From contig NZ_JASAOI010000010.1 of the NCBI RefSeq assembly GCF_029953285.1, positions 62,001-126,000 of the forward strand: a DNA stretch of 64,000 nt, written 5' to 3'. Position 1 is the stretch's first letter; each line of letters begins with the position of its first letter. The position numbers and the translations under genes were made by a program. A model generated the notes under the pieces. The model worked only from the letters and a program-made list of their open reading frames with translations. It was not told where the DNA came from and did not search any database. The DNA comes from Yinghuangia seranimata (lineage in GTDB: Bacteria > Actinomycetota > Actinomycetes > Streptomycetales > Streptomycetaceae). This document shows positions 47,231 to 56,298 of the stretch, piece by piece.

Positions 47231-49138
47231 TCAGAGCTTCCGGCACAGCATCCCGTCCGGCGTCTTGCCCTTGGCGTACGCCCCGGTGAAGGCGATGCCG
47301 GCCATGTACTCGTCCGTGCCGCACTGGCCCTTGTAGTTGCCGGACGCGAACTCGCCGCCGGGGTTGCCGGCCGGGCGGTTGTCGCCCCGGTCGAACCACA
47401 CGGTCCGCCCGGTCGTCGGCAGCGCCCGGTTCGCGGTCGCGCACAGCACACCGGACACGGCCTGCCCGCGCACGCTGTAGCCGATCATGAACTGGTTCTG
47501 CCCGCACTGGAACTTGGTGTAGCCGCCGGCCCAGTCGCCCTGCTGGACGTAGCGCTCGTCCTGCACCACGGTCAGCGGCGCGGACGTGGCGGACAGCCCC
47601 GCCGCACCCGCGTCCGTGCACAGCCCGCGGCCGTCCTTGTGGGACACGCCGATGACCCGCTGCCCGTCCGGGCACACGCCCTTGCGCGCGCCCGAGTCCC
47701 AGTCGCCCTGCGCCTTCACCCGTGCCGACTCGACCTGGTCGCTGTGGTCGAGGTCGAGCATGTCCCAGGTGTCCACGGCCGCGACGGGCCCGGTCTTGCC
47801 GGAGGCGTTGACCAGGCGCTGCCAGTCCGTGACCCGCCAGTCGCCGCCGTCGAGGATGCCCGAGCGGTTGCCGGCGGTGTCGTAGTCGAGCAGGTTCCAC
47901 GGGTTCTGCCCGGCGAAGCCGACGGCCGGCCAGTACGCGAAGTCCGTGTCGTTCGCGATCAGGTAGTCGACGAAGTTCGCGAACCACGTCCGGGACTGCG
48001 GGTTCGTGTCGTCCGCGCCCACCCCGAACTCACTGATCCAGACCGGCGCCGTGTAGTGCTGCCCGGTGTCGGCCGCCACGAAGAACGCCTGCCGCTGCAG
48101 CGTCGCGAACAGGTCGCCGCGGCTGAACTCGCGGTAACGCGGGTCGTGGGTCTCGCCCGTGCCGGTCGCGCCGGTGTGGTTCGGGCCGGTGTAGCCGTAG
48201 AAGTGCGCCGAGTACACCAGCTTGTTCGACGCCACCAGCGTGTGCGACAGCGTCCGGGTCGGCTCCAGCGTGGGCCGCCAGTGCGGGAGCCCGTCAGCCG
48301 GGACACCCTGCCAGTTGATGCCTTCGATGACGATCAGCAGGTCCGGGTCGGCCTCCGTGAGGATGCGGTCGGCCACGTGCTGGGACGCGGCGTACCAGTC
48401 GTGGCCGTCCCCCCAGCCCCAGTTCGCGTCGTCGGTGATGGTGCGCCGGACCTCGTTGTACAGGTCGGCGCCGACCACGCGCTTGTTGTCCTTGTACCGC
48501 TTGGCCATGAACAGCCAGTCGGCTTCCCACTGGTCGGTCGACTGGCTGGTGTTCCAGCGCTCGTTCCCGTCGAGGCCGCAGCACCAACGCGAGGTGTTGG
48601 TGTGGTTGTTGAGCACGACGGCGAAGCCTTCGGCGGTGGCCGCGGCGACGACCGCGTCGTACACCTGGAGCGGGGTCTTACCGCGCAGCTGCGGGTTCGC
48701 CGCGACCGAAGCGTCGGAGACCGGGGTGGTGTCGTGGAGCATCTGGTTGGAGAACGGCAGCCGGAAGCTGTTCACCCCCAGCGCGTGGAAGTCGGCGAGG
48801 ATCTTCGCGATCGGCGCCCGGTCGACGCCGAGCGGCATCTCGTCGGACTTCTCCCGCGAGTTGTGGTTCGCCGGGTCGTTGATGTCCCCTGACCCGGTCC
48901 ACGAGCCTTGTGCGCCGTGCCAGTTGGCGGACTTCAGCTTGAAGCGGTTCCCGTCGGCGTCGACGATGTAGCGCCCGCGCGTGCTCAGCGGGCCCTTCCA
49001 CGTGTCGGCGAGCGGTACGGAGGCGGCCGCGGCCGTGCCGGTGGCGCCCTGATCCGGTGTCGCGGCGGTCACGGGCGCGGCGAGCGCCCCCACCAGCAAC
49101 CCGCCGGCCAGCACGGACCGCAGCAGGTGTCTCTTCAC
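47231..49138 (-). CDS. Secreted GH5 (cellulase-family) glycoside hydrolase
   Basis: About 635 residues from GTG 49138 (AAGG 5 nt upstream), which directly begins a signal peptide (MKRHLLRSVLAGGLLVGALAAPVTAA). Earlier in-frame starts are possible. The catalytic domain shows ADLYNEVR with acid/base Glu229 and PVWISEFGVG with nucleophile Glu370, plus VVLNNHTN. The last ~150 residues form a Cys-containing repeat region (VCPDGQRVIGVSHKDGRGLC, FQCGQNQFMIGYSV, GQCGTDEYMAGIAF), probably a substrate-binding module. It likely cuts a beta-glycan outside the cell, releasing sugars for the adjacent uptake system. It is last in the operon. Confidence 0.87.
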   Translation of the reverse strand: MKRHLLRSVLAGGLLVGALAAPVTAATPDQGATGTAAAASVPLADTWKGPLSTRGRYIVDADGNRFKLKSANWHGAQGSWTGSGDINDPANHNSREKSDEMPLGVDRAPIAKILADFHALGVNSFRLPFSNQMLHDTTPVSDASVAANPQLRGKTPLQVYDAVVAAATAEGFAVVLNNHTNTSRWCCGLDGNERWNTSQSTDQWEADWLFMAKRYKDNKRVVGADLYNEVRRTITDDANWGWGDGHDWYAASQHVADRILTEADPDLLIVIEGINWQGVPADGLPHWRPTLEPTRTLSHTLVASNKLVYSAHFYGYTGPNHTGATGTGETHDPRYREFSRGDLFATLQRQAFFVAADTGQHYTAPVWISEFGVGADDTNPQSRTWFANFVDYLIANDTDFAYWPAVGFAGQNPWNLLDYDTAGNRSGILDGGDWRVTDWQRLVNASGKTGPVAAVDTWDMLDLDHSDQVESARVKAQGDWDSGARKGVCPDGQRVIGVSHKDGRGLCTDAGAAGLSATSAPLTVVQDERYVQQGDWAGGYTKFQCGQNQFMIGYSVRGQAVSGVLCATANRALPTTGRTVWFDRGDNRPAGNPGGEFASGNYKGQCGTDEYMAGIAFTGAYAKGKTPDGMLCRKL

Positions 49139-49188
49139 GGTGTCCTTCACAAGTCCCTTCGCGGAGTGGGATGGAGAGGGTTTCAAAT

Positions 49189-49236
49189 GCTCAGGTGCTC
49201 AGGTGCTCAGGTGCTCAGGTGCTCAGGTGCTCAGGT
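49189..49236. repeat. Tandem 8-nt repeat, six copies
   Basis: GCTCAGGT is repeated six times without change. The array spans the 3' end of galM and the upstream region of the GH5 gene. On the minus strand the unit carries TGA, which ends galM inside the array. Confidence 0.9.
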
Positions 49237-50335
49237 GCGTGAAGCGGTAGTGCGTGGTGGAGCGGTGGACCTCCCCAGGGCGCAGCGCGGCCGTCGGGTA
49301 CTCGGGACGGTTGGGCGCGTCGGGGAAGCGCTGGGTTTCCAGGCACACGGCGGCGTGCGGGGCGAACGGCGCGCCGAGGGCGTTGGAGGTGTACACCTGG
49401 AGGCCGGGTTCGGTGGTCCACGTCTCGAGGGTCCGGCCGGACGCGGGGTCGGTCAGCGTGGCGGCGTGCCGCAGGGCGGGTCCGGATCCGCCGTCACCGC
49501 CTTCGTCACCGCCGTCGCGCAGCACGAAGCAGTGGTCGAGTCCGCCGGCCGCCGCGGTCTGCGGGTGGTCGGCGCGTACCGGGTCCCCGAGCGGGGCCGC
49601 GGCGCGCAGGTCGAACGGGGTCCCGGCGACCGGCTCGGGCGGGCCGTACGGTATGCCCTCCCCGTCCACCGGCAGGTACGCGTCGGCGGCCACCGCGAGC
49701 CGGTGCCGCAGCACGTCGCGGCCGCGCCCCTCGAGGTTCCAGTACGCGTGGTGGGTCAGGTTGACGACGGTCGTCCGGTCCGCGGTGGCCCGGTAGTCGA
49801 GTGCGAGCGTCCCGGCCGTGTCGAGCCGGTAGGTGACCTCGGCGTCGAGCCGCCCGGGGAAGCCCATGTCGCCGTCGGGGCTGCGCAGCCGGAGCCGGAC
49901 GCCCGCCTGCCCCGGCTCGGTGAAGCCGACGCCGGACCACACCCGGCGGTGGAAGCCGTCGGGGCCGCCGTGCAGGGTGTGGCCGCGGTCGTTGCGCGGG
50001 AGCTCATACGCGACCGCGTCCAGCGTGAACGTGCCTCGGGCGATGCGGTTGGCGTAGCGGCCGACGACCGCGCCCAGGTACGCGTCGTCCACGGCGTAGT
50101 CGAGCACGCGGGGCAGCCCGAGGACGACGTCGTCGGCGAAGCCGTTCTTGTCGGGGACGCGGCACGAGCGCATGACCGCGCCGTACGAGATCACCTCGAC
50201 GCGGACGCCGGCCGGGTTCTCCAGGATCCAGCGGTGTACGGGCGTGCCGTCGGGCGCGGACCCGAACGGCTCCTGCCGGACGGTGGGTTCGCCCGCCGCG
50301 GAGGGTGCGGCCTGTTGGTGGACGCCGTCGCTCAC
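49223..50335 (-). CDS. galM: Aldose 1-epimerase (galactose mutarotase)
   Basis: 370 residues. The signature residues are present: His119/His122 in NDRGHTLHGG, His195/His196 in VVNLTHHAYWN, and the Glu in AVCLETQRFPDAPN. It interconverts alpha and beta galactose so that GalK can use it. GTG 50335 overlaps the galK stop (GTGA). The last codons (THLST) and the stop are written by the tandem octamer array, so gain or loss of copies would change the tail only slightly. Confidence 0.93.
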   Translation of the reverse strand: MSDGVHQQAAPSAAGEPTVRQEPFGSAPDGTPVHRWILENPAGVRVEVISYGAVMRSCRVPDKNGFADDVVLGLPRVLDYAVDDAYLGAVVGRYANRIARGTFTLDAVAYELPRNDRGHTLHGGPDGFHRRVWSGVGFTEPGQAGVRLRLRSPDGDMGFPGRLDAEVTYRLDTAGTLALDYRATADRTTVVNLTHHAYWNLEGRGRDVLRHRLAVAADAYLPVDGEGIPYGPPEPVAGTPFDLRAAAPLGDPVRADHPQTAAAGGLDHCFVLRDGGDEGGDGGSGPALRHAATLTDPASGRTLETWTTEPGLQVYTSNALGAPFAPHAAVCLETQRFPDAPNRPEYPTAALRPGEVHRSTTHYRFTHLST

Positions 50336-51516
50336 TCTCCCGCCCGCCCCGTCCCCGCGGAGGCGCCGGACGCCGCCGGGACGTCCACCGCGTGCGCGCC
50401 GTCCGCCGCCACGACCGGGAACAGCGCCGGTTCGGCGAGCCGCCGCCGCTCCGCGGTGGCCGTGACGACCTGGGCGAGGCGGTCGCGCTGCCCGGTGTCG
50501 ACCAGCGCGATGACCGAGCCGCCGAAGCCGCCGCCGACCATGCGCGCGCCGTGCGCGCCCGCCGCGAGGGCGGCCTCGACGGCGGTGTCGAGCTCCGGCA
50601 CCGTCACCTCGTAGTCGGTGCGCAGCGAGTGGTGCGACGCGGTGAGCAACGGGCCGATGGCCCGCGGGTCCTCGCCCGCGTCGAGCAGCCCGATCGCGGT
50701 GAGCACACGCTCGTTCTCGGTGACGACGTGGCGGACGCGCCGTGAGGTGACGGGGTCGAGGACCGCGAACGCCCGGGCCAGGTCGTCGATTCCGATATCG
50801 CGCAGCGCGGACACGCCGAGGATGTCGCAGGCCTTGGCGCAGCTGCGGCGGCGCCTGGCGTACTCGCCGTCGACGAGCCGGTGCGGGGCGCGCGTGTCGA
50901 TGACGATGATCTCGAGCCCGTAGGCGGTGAGGTCGAACGGGACCTGACGGGTCGCCATGTCGCGGGTGTCGAGGAACAGCGCGTGCCCGGCGCGGGACAG
51001 CATGGCCGCGGACTGGTCCATGATCCCGCACGGCATGCCGACGAAGTCGTTCTCGGCGGCCTGCGCGATCCGTACCAGCGTCAGCGGGTCCTGTGCCAGC
51101 CCCCACAGTTCGTCGAGCGCCGTCGCGACGGCGACCTCCAGCGCGGCCGACGACGAGAGACCGGCGCCCTGCGGGACGTTCCCGTCCAGGTGGATGTCGA
51201 CGCCGGCCACCGGGAGGCCACGCCGCTTCATCTCCCAGACGACGCCCGCGGCGTAGGCCGCGCCGCCGCGCACGATGCCGGGCGCCAGGACGTCGAGCGG
51301 GACGACCGCGGGGTCGCCGCCGATCTGGGCGGACGCGATGCGCAGCAGCCCGTCCGTACGGGGCGCCACACTCGCGGTGACCCCGTAGGAGATGGCGGCG
51401 GGCAGCACGAACCCGTCGTTGTAGTCGGTGTGTTCGCCGATGACGTTGATGCGCCCGGGGGCCCGCCAGGCGAGCTTCGGGAGGCCGCCGAACGCGTCGG
51501 CGAAGGTGGCGGTCAT
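50332..51516 (-). CDS. galK: Galactokinase
   Basis: 394 residues of the GHMP kinase family. GRINVIGEHTDYNDGFVLP is the galactokinase signature, PQGAGLSSSAALEVA the ATP-binding motif, and MVGGGFGGSVIAL the third motif. It phosphorylates alpha-D-galactose at C1 in the Leloir pathway. ATG 51516 overlaps the galT stop (ATGA), and its own stop overlaps galM, so the three are translationally coupled. Confidence 0.96.
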   Translation of the reverse strand: MTATFADAFGGLPKLAWRAPGRINVIGEHTDYNDGFVLPAAISYGVTASVAPRTDGLLRIASAQIGGDPAVVPLDVLAPGIVRGGAAYAAGVVWEMKRRGLPVAGVDIHLDGNVPQGAGLSSSAALEVAVATALDELWGLAQDPLTLVRIAQAAENDFVGMPCGIMDQSAAMLSRAGHALFLDTRDMATRQVPFDLTAYGLEIIVIDTRAPHRLVDGEYARRRRSCAKACDILGVSALRDIGIDDLARAFAVLDPVTSRRVRHVVTENERVLTAIGLLDAGEDPRAIGPLLTASHHSLRTDYEVTVPELDTAVEAALAAGAHGARMVGGGFGGSVIALVDTGQRDRLAQVVTATAERRRLAEPALFPVVAADGAHAVDVPAASGASAGTGRAGE

Positions 51517-52604
51517 CGCGTCCCCTCCGGGCCGGCGCCGGCCGCGCGCAGCATCTCGGCGGCCCGCTCCGGCGCGATGTCGTTGATGAAGACGTCCATG
51601 CCGGACTCGGTGCCGGCCAGGTACTTGAGCTTCTCCGGGGCGCGCCGCGACGAGAACAACTCCAGGTGCAGCCACGCCAGTTCGCGGTCCGCGCCGCGCA
51701 CGGGCGCCTGGTGCCAGGCGGCGATGTACGGCATGGGCACGCCGTAGACGCCGTCGAGCATGCGCAGCACGTCCAGGTAGACGCGGGCGAGGTCGTCGCG
51801 CTCGGCGTCGTCCAGCCCGACGAGGTCGGCGACGCGGCGGTTCGGGTACAGGTGGATCTCGAACGGCCAGCGCGCGGCGATCGGGACGAAGGCCGTCCAG
51901 TGCCTGGTGCGGGCCACGACGCGTACCTGCGCGAGGACTTCGGCGGCCAAGCGGTCCGCGAACAGGTCCCCGCCGGTGGCCTCGCGGTGGGCGCGGACGA
52001 CGTCGAGCGTGCGGCGGACCCGTGGCGGGACGAACGGCAGGGCGTAGATCTGCCCGTGCGGGTGGGACAGCGTCACGCCGATCTCGATGCCGCGGTTCTC
52101 GAAGACGTAGACGTGCTCCACGTCCGGGAGTTGCGACAGCGCCTCGGTGCGGTGCGCCCACGCGTCGACGACCGTGCGGGCGCGCTCGGGGGTCAGCTTG
52201 CCGAACGACGAGTCGTGGTCGCTGGTGAAGCACACCACCTCGCAGCGGCCACGGCCCGCGCGGTGCTCGGAGCCGGGAGGCGGCTCCGGGACGTCGAGGG
52301 CGAGCGAGGGAAAGCGGTTCTCGAACACGGCCACGTCGTACGCGGGCGCGGGGATCTCGGTGCGCCGCTGCGGGGTGGACGGGCACAGCGGGCACTGGTC
52401 GTCGCTGGGCAGGTGGGTGCGGCCCTGCCGGTGGGCGGCGATCGCGACCCACTCGCCGCGCAGCGCGTCGTACCGCAGTTCGGTCGCGGTGGCGACCTCC
52501 GGCAGCACGCGCCGGTCGGCGGGCACGCCGGCCTCGGGGGCCGTCTTGTCGTAGAAGTAGATGAGCTCGCGGTCGTCGGCGAGCCGCGTCTCGATCAGGT
52601 CCAT
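51513..52604 (-). CDS. galT: Galactose-1-phosphate uridylyltransferase
   Basis: 363 residues. The active-site motif is SHPHGQIY (His181, His183), and Cys71 and Cys74 in QCPLCP suit the zinc site. FENRFPSL and WVAIAAHRQGR are further family motifs. It exchanges UMP between UDP-glucose and galactose-1-phosphate. ATG 52604 has GGAGG upstream. galE, which would regenerate UDP-glucose, is not in this window. Confidence 0.95.
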   Translation of the reverse strand: MDLIETRLADDRELIYFYDKTAPEAGVPADRRVLPEVATATELRYDALRGEWVAIAAHRQGRTHLPSDDQCPLCPSTPQRRTEIPAPAYDVAVFENRFPSLALDVPEPPPGSEHRAGRGRCEVVCFTSDHDSSFGKLTPERARTVVDAWAHRTEALSQLPDVEHVYVFENRGIEIGVTLSHPHGQIYALPFVPPRVRRTLDVVRAHREATGGDLFADRLAAEVLAQVRVVARTRHWTAFVPIAARWPFEIHLYPNRRVADLVGLDDAERDDLARVYLDVLRMLDGVYGVPMPYIAAWHQAPVRGADRELAWLHLELFSSRRAPEKLKYLAGTESGMDVFINDIAPERAAEMLRAAGAGPEGTR

Positions 52605-52656
52605 CGGGCCTTCCTCCCCTGGGGTCCTGCGCGGATGGTTTCCGGTCGGGCGCGGG

Positions 52657-54762
52657 TCAGTCCCGGGCCGCGGGGGCCGCGTCGTCCGGACGCGGGCCGC
52701 CGAGGTGCGGGCTGCCGAGCACCGCGACGCCGCGCGGTTCCAGCGCGACGCGGCGGACCTCGGGCCGGTCGGCGGCCAACAGGTCGGCCCGGGGTTCGGG
52801 CAGGTCGACGTCGTGGGCGGTGTCGCCGTGGTTGAGCAGGACGAGGACGTCGTAGCCGTCCCCGCGGCGCAGTGCCGCCTCGACGCCGGCGGGCAGTCCG
52901 GGGAGCACGGGCGCGGCACCGGACTCGGCGACGGCGCGGGCGACGAGCGCGCCCAGGTCGGCGGGGTGCGGGCGGGTGGCCACGTAGCGGGCGGTGCCGC
53001 CGCCGAACGTGTGCACGGTGGCGGCGGGCCTGCCCTCCCAGTCGGGCCCGGCGAAGAGGAGTTCGGGGCGGGCGCCGGCGAGCACGACGTCCTCGCGCCA
53101 CAACGACCCGTCGCCGGCGAGGGGTTCGCCGTCGGCGGCACGCAGCGCGACGGACTCGCCCTCCGCCGTCGGCCAGAACTCCTCGACGTGCAGGCCGAGC
53201 GCCTTGCCGAGCGGCGCCGGGTAGCCGCCGAGATGCACGCGGTCGTGCTCGTCGACGATGCCGGTGAAGAAGGACACGACGAGGTGGCCACCCGCGGCGA
53301 CGAAGTCGACGACGCGACCGGCGTGTTCCTCGGACAGGAGGTAGAGGCCGGGCAGCACGACGAGCTTGTAGCCGGACAGGTCGGCCGAGGGGTGCACGAC
53401 GTCGATGCCGACGCCGGCCTCGAACAGTGCCCCGTAGTAGTCGAGGACCTGCTCGATGCAGCGCACGCCCTCGGAGGGGTGCGAGTCGAGTTCGAGCGCC
53501 CACCAGCTGTTCCAGTCGAACAGCACGGCGACCTCGTTGCGGGTGTGCGTGCCGGCCAGTTCGGGGACGGCGGCCAGTTCGCGGCCGAGCGCCCGCACTT
53601 CGCGGTGCACGCGAGTGTCGGCGCCGCCGTGCGGCACCATCCCGGAGTGGAACTTCTCGGCTCCGCCGCGCGACTGCCGCCACTGGAAGTACATGACGGC
53701 GTCGGCGCCGTGCGCGACCGCCTGCCAGCTCCACAGGCGCATCTGGCCGGGTGCCTTCCCGCCGTTGCGGGAGCGCCAGTTGACGGCGGACGGGGCCTGC
53801 TCGGTCAGCAGCCAGGGCGCGCCGTCGACGGCGCCGCGCAGCGCGTCGTACGAGAGCGCCGCGCCGATGTGGGCGTGCTTCTCGTGCGGGTCGGGGTAGC
53901 TGTCGAAGGCGACGGCGTCCATGTGCGGCGCCCAGTCGTACACGTCGACGGTCTTGTGCCCGGCGAGGAAGTTCGTGGTGACCGGCACGTCGGGGGTGAC
54001 GCGGCGCAGGACGTCGCGCTCGACTTCGAAGCAGGCGCGCAGCGCTTCGCTGCTGAACCGCTTGAAGTCCAGCTGCTGCGACGGGTTGGGGTAGGTGGGT
54101 GCGGCGCGCGGCGGCAGGACCTGGTCGAACGCGGCGTAGCGCTGCGACCAGAAGTCGGTGGACCATGCGGCGTTGAGGGCGTCGATGTCGCCCGCGTAGC
54201 GCTCGTGCAGCCAGCGCCGGAAGTCGGCGGCGGAGACGTCGCAGAAGCACTCGGCGACGTGGATGCCGTACTCGTTGCCGATGTGCCACAGGCCGAGCGC
54301 GGGGTGGTCGCGGTAGTGCGTCGCGAGGGCCTCGACGAGGCGGGCGGCGCGGTCGCGGTAGACCGGGCTGGACGGGCAGAAGTGCTGGCGGCCGCCCGGC
54401 GAGAGCACGGTGCCGTCGGCGGTCACGGGCAGGATCTCGGGGTGCTCGTGGCCGAGCCACGGCGGCGGGGACGCGGTCATGGTGGCCAGGTCGGCGGTGA
54501 CGCCGTGCGCGGCGAGCCCGTCCATGACCTCGTCGAAGAAGGTGAAGTCGTAGGCGTCGCGGGCGGGTTCGACGCGGGCCCAGGCGAACACGCCGAGGTT
54601 GACCATGTTGACCTTGGCGTCGGCCATCAGGCGCAGGTCTTCCGCGCGGGTGGCGGCGTCCCACTGCTCGGGGTTGTAGTCGCCGCCGAACGCGAGGCCG
54701 CCGAGGCGGGAGCGGAGGACGCGCATGCGCTCGGCGGACTGGGTGTCGCGGGTGGTGGTCAC
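52657..54762 (-). CDS. GH42 beta-galactosidase
   Basis: 701 residues. The TIM barrel begins GGDYNPEQWD. The acid/base is Glu164 in WHIGNEYG and the nucleophile is Glu321 in WLLTEQAP. A flavodoxin-like trimerisation domain follows from about residue 390, and then a small beta domain. There is no signal peptide, so it acts in the cytoplasm on imported galactosides, feeding galT/K/M. Start GTG 54762 has GAGGGA 7 nt upstream. It lies 89 nt after lacI and 52 nt before galT. Confidence 0.93.
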   Translation of the reverse strand: MTTTRDTQSAERMRVLRSRLGGLAFGGDYNPEQWDAATRAEDLRLMADAKVNMVNLGVFAWARVEPARDAYDFTFFDEVMDGLAAHGVTADLATMTASPPPWLGHEHPEILPVTADGTVLSPGGRQHFCPSSPVYRDRAARLVEALATHYRDHPALGLWHIGNEYGIHVAECFCDVSAADFRRWLHERYAGDIDALNAAWSTDFWSQRYAAFDQVLPPRAAPTYPNPSQQLDFKRFSSEALRACFEVERDVLRRVTPDVPVTTNFLAGHKTVDVYDWAPHMDAVAFDSYPDPHEKHAHIGAALSYDALRGAVDGAPWLLTEQAPSAVNWRSRNGGKAPGQMRLWSWQAVAHGADAVMYFQWRQSRGGAEKFHSGMVPHGGADTRVHREVRALGRELAAVPELAGTHTRNEVAVLFDWNSWWALELDSHPSEGVRCIEQVLDYYGALFEAGVGIDVVHPSADLSGYKLVVLPGLYLLSEEHAGRVVDFVAAGGHLVVSFFTGIVDEHDRVHLGGYPAPLGKALGLHVEEFWPTAEGESVALRAADGEPLAGDGSLWREDVVLAGARPELLFAGPDWEGRPAATVHTFGGGTARYVATRPHPADLGALVARAVAESGAAPVLPGLPAGVEAALRRGDGYDVLVLLNHGDTAHDVDLPEPRADLLAADRPEVRRVALEPRGVAVLGSPHLGGPRPDDAAPAARD

Positions 54763-54851
54763 GTGGTGGTCCCTCGGGGCGGGTGCGCAGGGCGCGGCGG
54801 CAGGTGGGCGCGGCCGCGCGCCGGCGGGTGCGGTACGGGTCGGGAAGGCGT

Positions 54852-55928
54852 TCAGGCGCGCGGGGGCGCGGTACTTCCGCGCACCACCAGTCGCGGTGCG
54901 ACGGAGACGGCCGCGGCGCCGCGCGGGGCGGTTCCCTCGGCGGGGGCCGACTCCATCTGGTCGAGGAGCAGCGCGACGCTCTGCCGGCCGATCTCCTCGA
55001 AGTCCTGGTTGACGGTGGTCAGCGGGGGCAGGAAGTAGGCCGACTCGGCGAGGTTGTCGAAGCCGACCACGCTGACGTCGTCCGGCACCGGGCGGCCGGC
55101 CTCGTGCAGGGCGCGGAGCAGTCCGAGCGCCATCTGGTCGTTGGCGGCGAACACCGCCGTCACGTCCGGGCGTTCGGCGATCTGGCGGCCGATGAGGTAG
55201 CCGCTCTCGGCACTCCAGTCGCCGTAGTCGACCGGCGGAGTAAGGCGCCCAGCGTCCTTGAGGGTGCGGTGCCACGCCTCGGCGCGGCGCCGTGCGGGGT
55301 AGGAGTCCTGCGGCCCGGCCAGGTGCGCGACCGTGTGGTGGCCGAGGTCGAGCAGGTGCGTAACGGCCGCCCGGACGCCTTCGGCGTCGTCGGAGCCGAC
55401 CGCCGGGTAGCGGTGCCGGTCGTCGCGGTCGACGACCACGATCGGCAGGTCGCTGCGCAGCCGCAGCGCGGCGGTGTCCAGCATCTGGGGCTCGTTGACG
55501 ATGATGCCGTCGACCGCCTGGGTGCTGAGCCGGTCGAACGCCTCGCGCACCGCCTGCTCGCTGTGCGACCGCACGGCGACGACGCTGACCGAGTAGTCCG
55601 TGTCCTGCACCGCCGAGACGACGGACTCCAGGACGCGCGCGTTGCCGTGCGCCCTCAGGTCGAACGTCACGACGCCGATCATCCGGAACCGGCCGGTGGC
55701 CAGGGCGCGGGCCGCGGTGTTGGGCCGGTACCCGAGCATCTTCATCGCGCTGAGCACCCGCTCGCGGGTGGCCTCGTCGACGTTGCTGCGGTTGTTGGCC
55801 ACGCGGGAGACGGTCTGCCCCGACACCCCGGCCAACGCGGCGACGTCCGCCATGGACGGGGGCCGGGCACGCGCCGCGGCCGACGCGCCGGGCGTTGCGC
55901 CCGCGCGCCGCTTCCCGTCCTGTGCCAT
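54852..55928 (-). CDS. LacI family transcriptional regulator
   Basis: 358 residues. The helix-turn-helix is MADVAALAGVSGQTVSRVA, followed by the hinge NTAARALATG. The rest is a periplasmic-binding-protein-like sugar domain (IVVVDRDDRHRYPAVG, VFAANDQMALGLLRAL). ATG 55928 has AGAGGA upstream. It is first in the leftward galactoside operon and divergent from the ABC transporter; operators lie in the shared gap, so it probably represses both arms until a galactoside binds. Confidence 0.93.
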   Translation of the reverse strand: MAQDGKRRAGATPGASAAARARPPSMADVAALAGVSGQTVSRVANNRSNVDEATRERVLSAMKMLGYRPNTAARALATGRFRMIGVVTFDLRAHGNARVLESVVSAVQDTDYSVSVVAVRSHSEQAVREAFDRLSTQAVDGIIVNEPQMLDTAALRLRSDLPIVVVDRDDRHRYPAVGSDDAEGVRAAVTHLLDLGHHTVAHLAGPQDSYPARRRAEAWHRTLKDAGRLTPPVDYGDWSAESGYLIGRQIAERPDVTAVFAANDQMALGLLRALHEAGRPVPDDVSVVGFDNLAESAYFLPPLTTVNQDFEEIGRQSVALLLDQMESAPAEGTAPRGAAAVSVAPRLVVRGSTAPPRA

Positions 55929-55976
55929 GCGCTGATCCTCTCACCCGCGGCACCCGGTGCGGGCGCCGACGGCCGC

Positions 55977-55994
55977 CATGTTTACGCAAACATG
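55977..55994. promoter_or_regulatory. LacI-type operator 1
   Basis: CATGTTT ACGC AAACATG is a perfect 7-4-7 palindrome. It covers the -10 region of the lacI promoter and lies 49 nt upstream of the lacI start, so LacI binding would block its own operon. Confidence 0.75.
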
Positions 55995-56006
55995 CCGATG
56001 GGTCAA
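55979..56006 (-). promoter_or_regulatory. Promoter of the lacI-gal operon
   Basis: On the minus strand, TTGACC (56006-56001) and TAAACA (55984-55979) are separated by 16 nt. The -10 box lies inside operator 1. Confidence 0.5.
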
Positions 56007-56138
56007 CAGTCGCCGCACAAATCGGTCACAGCCCGGCGCAACGTGCACACGGAACCAGCCTTGCGGGAAGCGTTCTCCGCCTAACACCCCACTAAACACG
56101 GACATTGCACGCGAATAACAAAACCGGCAAGTCGCCTA

Positions 56139-56167
56139 TTGACACCCCGGTAACGTCCGGGAACACT
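56139..56167 (+). promoter_or_regulatory. Promoter of the sugar ABC transporter operon
   Basis: A perfect TTGACA (56139-56144), a 17-nt spacer and AACACT (56162-56167). Operator 2 begins 16 nt after the -10 box, about where transcription would start. Confidence 0.55.
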
Positions 56168-56183
56168 CTCGGAGCGCGCCGCC

Positions 56184-56199
56184 ATGTTGGCGCTAACAT
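56184..56199. promoter_or_regulatory. LacI-type operator 2
   Basis: ATGTTGGCGCTAACAT is a palindrome with one mismatched pair around a GCGC core. It resembles operator 1 (TGTT...AACA) and sits just after the transporter promoter. The ATG inside it is not a likely start codon. Confidence 0.7.
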
Positions 56200-56238
56200 C
56201 AACCGCCCCCAACCCCGCGGACCACCGGAGGGCCTTCC

Positions 56239-56298
56239 GTGAGATTCGAGCGAGCCGTGGGCCGCGACCGCGTCCCGCACCGCCGGAGCCCGCGGTGA
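56239..56298 (+). CDS. 19-residue leader ORF before the permease gene
   Basis: GTG 56239 follows GGAGGG at 7 nt, the best ribosome site in this region. The ORF encodes a basic peptide (MRFERAVGRDRVPHRRSPR), and its TGA overlaps the GTG start of the permease (GTGA). It may couple translation into the permease gene, or mark a frameshift relative to a longer true N-terminus. Confidence 0.35.
   Translation: MRFERAVGRDRVPHRRSPR

Noticed and set aside
56184-56186. ATG at 56184 as the permease start
   Set aside because: It lies inside the palindromic operator at the likely transcription start and has no ribosome site. GTG 56295 has GGAG at 6 nt and gives a normal length.
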